8,772 nucleotides of DNA from an uncultured Clostridia bacterium. GTDB taxonomy: Bacteria > Bacillota > Clostridia > Oscillospirales > CAG-272. The translations under genes were made by a program, and so were the position numbers. The DNA is taken from positions 1 through 8,772 of the forward strand of contig CAMPBZ010000040.1 in the NCBI GenBank assembly GCA_946641795.1. The letters are read 5' to 3'. This document shows, in pieces, positions 5,639-8,772 of this stretch. The notes under the pieces were generated by a model that worked only from the letters and a program-made list of their open reading frames with translations, was not told the DNA's origin and ran no database searches. Each line of letters starts with the position of its first letter. Position 1 is the first letter of the stretch.

Positions 5639-6937
5639 TTATTCTAATTTTTTGTGCTTTTTGCAGAGCTCGCGAAGGACGGAAAGGGCGCGGTCAAGGC
5701 CGCCCACCTCGTCGATGATGCCGTAGCGCACGGCCTCGTCACCTTCCAGAATGGAGCCGCAGTCGGTGGCGATCTGGTCGGGGCGCATCATCAGCTCGTG
5801 GATGACTTCCGGCTTGGCCTTGGAATGGGAGCAGATGAATTTGGTGATGCGATCCTGCATTTCGCTCATATAGCGGAAGGATTGCGGAACACCGATAACC
5901 ATTCCGCTCACCCGCACTGGATGAATGGTCATGGTGGCGCTGGGAACGATGAGCGAGTAGTCCGCCGCCGTTGCCAACGGAACGCCGATGGAATGCCCGC
6001 CGCCCAACACCAGCGAGACGGTGGGCTTGGTCATAGAGGCGATCATTTCGGCAATGGCAAGCCCGGCCTCCACATCGCCGCCCATGGTGTTCAGAATGAC
6101 CAGGAGACCATCCACGCGATCATCCTCCTCCACCGACACCAGCGTAGGGATGATGTGCTCGTATTTGGTGGCCTTTTGCCCCTCGGGCAGGAGCGAATGC
6201 CCCTCGATTTGCCCGATGATGGAAATGCAATGGAACTGCTCGCGGCCGTTGCCCATAGGGGCGTTGCCGTATTCGGGATCGGCAAGCCAGCCGCAAAGCT
6301 CACCGTCGCGGTAGTATTCCTTGCCGTCTTCCCGGTTGCAGTTGCACTTCCGCTTGTTTTTTTGGGGTGCGGGCTTGTCCCCATCCTTTTCATCCACCGG
6401 GAACGGAACCGCGCCCGGCAAAACCGGCGCTTCGGGCAGGGGCGGGGCGCGGCGGCGCACCGGAAGATCGATACCACCTGCCACCGAACGCGACGGCAAA
6501 CGGAACTCGGCGGGGTCAAAGGGGCTTGGCTTTACCTGCTCGCTTTCCATCCGGTGGCGGAGCGCCGAGGCGTCCATATCAAAGTCCTCGCCGGCAATGT
6601 CTTTGGGGAAATGCGGTGCCATTTTCGGGTTTTCCGCGCGGGATGGGGTAGAAAAATCGGGCAGCGGCGTTGCAATTTCGGGCACCCGGCTGGGCGGGAT
6701 CTCCCCTTGCGGGAGTTCTCCCGCGCCGGCCTTTGCACGGCGCGGCAGGCGGTTTGCGGGTCGTCTTTTTTGCGCCCGTTTTGCCGGGGCAATGCTTTCG
6801 TCGCATTCGGGGGGATCGTCAATAACGGTGGGGGTTGGATCGTACCCGACTTTGGAAAGCGCGGGCGCCTCGGTCTTTCTCGGTCTTCCGCGGCGGCGCG
6901 GGGCGGCGGAAAGCGAATTTTGCGGGGTGGTTTGCAA
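5639..6937 (-). CDS. ClpP-fold serine protease, TepA-like, with long disordered N-terminus
   Basis: The C-terminal part (about 206-425) is a ClpP/crotonase-fold protease most like TepA, the Bacillus 'translocation-enhancing protein'. ILNTMGGDVEAG (281-292) matches the ClpP oxyanion strand, GGGHSIGVPLA (312-322) carries the nucleophile Ser316, TIHPVR (337-342) carries His339, and Asp392 in ATDCGS before EAVRYGIIDEV aligns with the third triad residue. All three catalytic residues appear present; the natural substrate is unknown. The protein has 432 residues against about 245 for Bacillus TepA: residues 1-205 are Pro/Arg-rich and probably disordered, with an AT-hook-like RRRGRPRK at 14-21 and CNCN at 198-201. 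No signal peptide or membrane segment is seen. The start is TTG 6937-6935, 8 nt after AAAGGAG; the next ATG would remove about 105 residues. It is transcribed alone and ends in a terminator. Confidence 0.87.
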   Translation of the reverse strand: MQTTPQNSLSAAPRRRGRPRKTEAPALSKVGYDPTPTVIDDPPECDESIAPAKRAQKRRPANRLPRRAKAGAGELPQGEIPPSRVPEIATPLPDFSTPSRAENPKMAPHFPKDIAGEDFDMDASALRHRMESEQVKPSPFDPAEFRLPSRSVAGGIDLPVRRRAPPLPEAPVLPGAVPFPVDEKDGDKPAPQKNKRKCNCNREDGKEYYRDGELCGWLADPEYGNAPMGNGREQFHCISIIGQIEGHSLLPEGQKATKYEHIIPTLVSVEEDDRVDGLLVILNTMGGDVEAGLAIAEMIASMTKPTVSLVLGGGHSIGVPLATAADYSLIVPSATMTIHPVRVSGMVIGVPQSFRYMSEMQDRITKFICSHSKAKPEVIHELMMRPDQIATDCGSILEGDEAVRYGIIDEVGGLDRALSVLRELCKKHKKLE

Positions 6938-6945
6938 GATCAGGT

Positions 6946-6952
6946 CTCCTTT
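6946..6952 (-). promoter_or_regulatory. Ribosome binding site deciding the TTG start of the TepA-like gene
   Basis: The minus strand reads AAAGGAG, eight bases, then TTG. This supports translation of the full Pro/Arg-rich extension rather than an internal ATG start. Confidence 0.8.
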
Positions 6953-7028
6953 CTCGGTGAAAATTTCCTATTTTCAGTATGGACAGAAAATTTTTCTTTT
7001 ATGTACCCGAATTTGTGAAAAAAATATC

Positions 7029-7057
7029 TTTACAAATAAAAAAAAGAATGTTATAAT
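7029..7057 (+). promoter_or_regulatory. Sigma-A-type promoter of pduL operon
   Basis: TTTACA (7029-7034), a 17-nt A-rich spacer and a perfect TATAAT (7052-7057) give a near-consensus promoter with a start expected near 7064, about 50 nt before pduL. It points away from the TepA-like gene, so the 177-nt intergenic region is divergent. I could not assign a convincing promoter to the minus strand there. Confidence 0.9.
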
Positions 7058-7066
7058 AAATGTGTA

Positions 7067-7080
7067 TGGGCTTTTGCCCA
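7067..7080 (+). other. Short hairpin at the 5' end of the pduL transcript
   Basis: TGGGC-TTTT-GCCCA is a perfect 5-bp stem that would begin within a few bases of the predicted transcription start. Such 5'-end hairpins can stabilise mRNA. It is too short and lacks a T run, so it is not a terminator. Confidence 0.45.
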
Positions 7081-7114
7081 AAGCAAAAATTCGGAAGAAA
7101 GGTTTGATACGAAT

Positions 7115-7690
7115 ATGGAAAACAAAGTTTTGGTGGAAACCTCTGCAAGACACATTCACCTGACCCAAGAAGCCGTTGAAATTCTTTACGGCAAGGGCGC
7201 AGAGCTGATTGTGAAAAAGATGTTGAGCCAGCCCGGCCAGTTTGCCTGCGGCAATGAAAAAATCACCCTCGTTGGCCCCAAGGGCAGCCTTGCCGTCAGC
7301 GTGCTCGGCCCGGTGCGCAAAGCGAACCAGGTGGAGCTTTCCTACACCGACGCGCGTACACTCGGTCTTGCGGGTGTTCCCGTGCGTGAGAGCGGCGACG
7401 TTGCCGGTACCCCGGGCATTAAAATGGTTGGTCCCGCGGGCGAGTTGGAGATTGCCGAGGGCGTGATGATCGCAAAACGGCACATCCACTTCCACACCAA
7501 GGACGCCGAAGCCTTTGGCGTAAAGGACAAGCAGATCGTTAGCGTAAAGGTGAACACCGAGCGCCCGGTGATTTTTGAGGATGTTGTTTGCCGCGTGAGC
7601 GACAATTTTGCCCTTGCGATGCACATTGACACCGACGAATGCAACGCCGCCGGCGCTTTCGGCACCGTTTACGGCGAAGTGATTAAATAA
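7115..7690 (+). CDS. pduL: Phosphotransacylase PduL (phosphate acetyl/propanoyltransferase)
   Basis: PduL interconverts acyl-CoA plus phosphate with acyl-phosphate plus CoA and is unrelated in sequence to Pta. The 191 residues carry both halves of the family: SARHIHL (10-16) and AKRHIHFH (120-127) provide the zinc-binding histidines (13, 15, 123, 125), with KMLSQPGQF (35-43), LGPVRKANQVELSYTDAR (64-81), RESGD (91-95) and HIDTDECNA (170-178) all conserved. There are only about eight residues before the first motif, so it lacks the N-terminal targeting helix of microcompartment PduL and should be cytosolic, probably working with acetate kinase to make ATP from acetyl-CoA. The ribosome binding site (AGAAAGG) is 12 nt from the ATG, a rather long gap. 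It is the first gene of the operon, 36 nt before the scaffold gene with no terminator between. Confidence 0.95.
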   Translation: MENKVLVETSARHIHLTQEAVEILYGKGAELIVKKMLSQPGQFACGNEKITLVGPKGSLAVSVLGPVRKANQVELSYTDARTLGLAGVPVRESGDVAGTPGIKMVGPAGELEIAEGVMIAKRHIHFHTKDAEAFGVKDKQIVSVKVNTERPVIFEDVVCRVSDNFALAMHIDTDECNAAGAFGTVYGEVIK

Positions 7691-7726
7691 TCAAACAAAA
7701 AAATCATTTTTTAAGGAGATAAAAAT

Positions 7727-8452
7727 ATGAGCAAAGTTAGCGAATGCCCTTACGCCATGAGCGCGGAAGTGCAAGGTCAGCTTGCCGTTACCAAAGGTTG
7801 TGACCACGGTCCGGCTCCGCTGCCCGAAGAAGGCAAATGGATCCAAGCAAAGCAGATTACCGATATTTCGGGCTACACCCACGGGATTGGTTGGTGCGCA
7901 CCGCAGCAGGGCGCCTGCAAACTCTCCCTGAACGTGAAAAACGGCGTGATCGAAGAGGCGCTGGTAGAAACCATCGGCTGCTCGGGTATGACCCACTCGG
8001 CCGCAATGGCCTCCGAAATTCTGCCCGGCAAAACCATTCTGGAAGCTTTGAACACCGACCTGGTTTGCGACGCGATCAATACCGCAATGCGTGAATTGTT
8101 CCTGCAAATCGTTTACGGCCGCACGCAGTCCGCGTTCTCGGAGGGCGGTTTGGTCATCGGTGCCGGTTTGGAAGACCTGGGCAAGGGCGCAAGAAGTATG
8201 GTTGGCACCATGTACGGCACGCGCGAAAAGGGTGTGCGCTACCTGGAAATGACCGAGGGCTACTGCACCCGTATGGCGCTGGACGCAAACAACGAAGTGA
8301 TCGGCTACGAGTTCGTTTCCCTGGGCAAAATGACCGACTTTATCAAAAAAGGTCTTACCCCTAACGAGGCTTACGAGAAGTCCATCGGTCACTACGGCAG
8401 ATTTACCAAGGAAGACGGCGCGGTCAAATACATTGACCCGCGCAAAGAATAA
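7727..8452 (+). CDS. NifU/IscU-like Fe-S cluster scaffold protein, partner of GGGtGRT protein
   Basis: The 241-residue protein contains a NifU N-terminal/IscU-like core at about 50-130. GACKLSL (62-68) holds Cys64, IGCSGMTHSAAMASEIL (83-99) holds Cys85, and DLVCDAIN (111-118) holds Cys114. These match the three cluster-binding cysteines of IscU (in PACGD, YGCGS and HCS contexts). IscU has about 130 residues; here about 50 extra at the N-terminus (with Cys7 and Cys25) and about 110 at the C-terminus (Cys180) are added and not recognised. It probably assembles or carries an Fe-S cluster in the cytosol. I recall this long type sitting directly before GGGtGRT genes in many anaerobes, as here. A perfect AAGGAG lies 8 nt before the ATG. 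No cysteine desulfurase gene is nearby. Confidence 0.82.
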   Translation: MSKVSECPYAMSAEVQGQLAVTKGCDHGPAPLPEEGKWIQAKQITDISGYTHGIGWCAPQQGACKLSLNVKNGVIEEALVETIGCSGMTHSAAMASEILPGKTILEALNTDLVCDAINTAMRELFLQIVYGRTQSAFSEGGLVIGAGLEDLGKGARSMVGTMYGTREKGVRYLEMTEGYCTRMALDANNEVIGYEFVSLGKMTDFIKKGLTPNEAYEKSIGHYGRFTKEDGAVKYIDPRKE

Positions 8453-8457
8453 GGAGG
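8451..8457 (+). promoter_or_regulatory. Ribosome binding site of the GGGtGRT gene overlapping the upstream stop
   Basis: AAGGAGG begins inside the TAA stop of the scaffold gene (8450-8452) and is 9 nt from the ATG at 8467, which indicates co-transcription and probable coupling of the two genes. Confidence 0.8.
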
Positions 8458-8466
8458 AAACGCGAT

Positions 8467-8772
8467 ATGGCACAGTTTGAAGGGTATGAAAGACGCGAGG
8501 CGAAAATCCTGGGCGTTCTGAAACAGTACGGCATTTCCTCCATTGACGAATGCAAAAAGATTTGCGAAGAAAAAGGCATTGACCCCTACACCATTGTGCA
8601 GGAGACCCAGCCCATCTGCTTTGAAAACGCAAAGTGGGCCTACACCGTAGGCGCCGCCATCGCCATTAAAGAGGCGGAGCGCACCGGCGATAAATCCGCC
8701 GCCACCGCCGCCGCAAACATCGGTATCGGTTTGCAGAGTTTCTGCATTCCCGGCTCGGTTGCCGAAAACCGC
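8467..8772 (+). CDS. GGGtGRT-family protein, 5' part only
   Basis: The frame starts at ATG 8467 and continues off the right edge after 102 residues. FEGYERREAKIL (4-15), ETQPICFENAKWAY (46-59), VGAAIAIK (61-68) and IGIGLQSFCIPGSVAENR (85-102) match the start of the GGGtGRT protein family (about 330-340 residues), which I recognise from memory. The naming motif lies in the missing C-terminal part and cannot be verified here. The family is highly conserved in strict anaerobes, and I know of no established function. Cys29, Cys33, Cys51 and Cys93 are present in this fragment. Its tight coupling to a NifU-like scaffold suggests that it receives or uses an Fe-S cluster; this is inference. Confidence 0.83.
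   Translation, partial: MAQFEGYERREAKILGVLKQYGISSIDECKKICEEKGIDPYTIVQETQPICFENAKWAYTVGAAIAIKEAERTGDKSAATAAANIGIGLQSFCIPGSVAENR

Noticed and set aside
5654..7018. A 454-codon plus-strand open frame opposite the TepA-like gene
   Set aside because: Shadow; the ClpP triad and ribosome binding site support the minus strand, and this frame runs through the promoter-containing intergenic region.
6960..7020. Possible sporulation-type promoter (CATACT) for the TepA-like gene on the minus strand
   Set aside because: The -35 match is poor and spacing does not fit sigma-E, G or K consensus well; I could not support any specific sigma factor.
7697..7712. AT-only inverted repeat between pduL and the scaffold gene
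   Set aside because: No GC pairs in the stem, so it is unlikely to terminate transcription; it probably reflects AT-rich sequence around the ribosome binding site.
7691..8632. A 313-codon minus-strand open frame opposite the scaffold and GGGtGRT genes
   Set aside because: Shadow of two conserved, well-initiated plus-strand genes.

Overview
The window looks like a chromosomal segment from an anaerobic low-GC-lineage Gram-positive bacterium, most likely a member of the Clostridia (Ruminococcaceae/Oscillospirales-like). The evidence is GC-rich coding sequence with AT-rich intergenic promoters of the sigma-A type, strong AGGAGG-type ribosome binding sites, TTG starts, a TepA-like ClpP relative, a rhodanese-free ThiI, PduL, and a GGGtGRT-family protein next to a NifU-like scaffold. 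The placement is inference; no rRNA or other taxonomic marker is present. Nothing suggests a mobile element, phage, CRISPR array or tRNA.

Left block (1-5540, minus strand). Six tightly packed genes read right to left behind one strong promoter (TTGCAA, 17 nt, TATAAT; 5540-5512): a zinc-ribbon DEDDh exonuclease, a small DUF2007-like protein, thiI, a purine-type phosphoribosyltransferase, a short archaeal/eukaryotic-type aspS, and the first 282 codons of a U32 'peptidase' that runs off the left edge. Gaps are 15 nt, a 4-nt ATGA overlap, 38 nt, 21 nt and 4 nt, so this is very probably one operon. Its theme is tRNA: 4-thiouridine formation, tRNA aspartylation, and a U32 protein of the tRNA/rRNA hydroxylation type. 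The leader (about 5505-5337) is GC-rich and full of short inverted repeats.

Middle (5571-6937, minus strand). A single gene encodes a ClpP-fold serine protease of the TepA type with an unusually long (about 205 residue) Pro/Arg-rich N-terminal extension. It starts at TTG behind a strong ribosome binding site and ends in a good intrinsic terminator.

Right block (7029-8772, plus strand). A divergent consensus promoter (TTTACA, 17 nt, TATAAT) drives pduL, a NifU/IscU-like Fe-S scaffold protein, and the first 102 codons of a GGGtGRT-family protein cut by the right edge. The last two form a pair whose function is, to my knowledge, undescribed. This is the most interesting part of the window: a probable Fe-S or cofactor-related system, here joined to acyl-phosphate metabolism through PduL.
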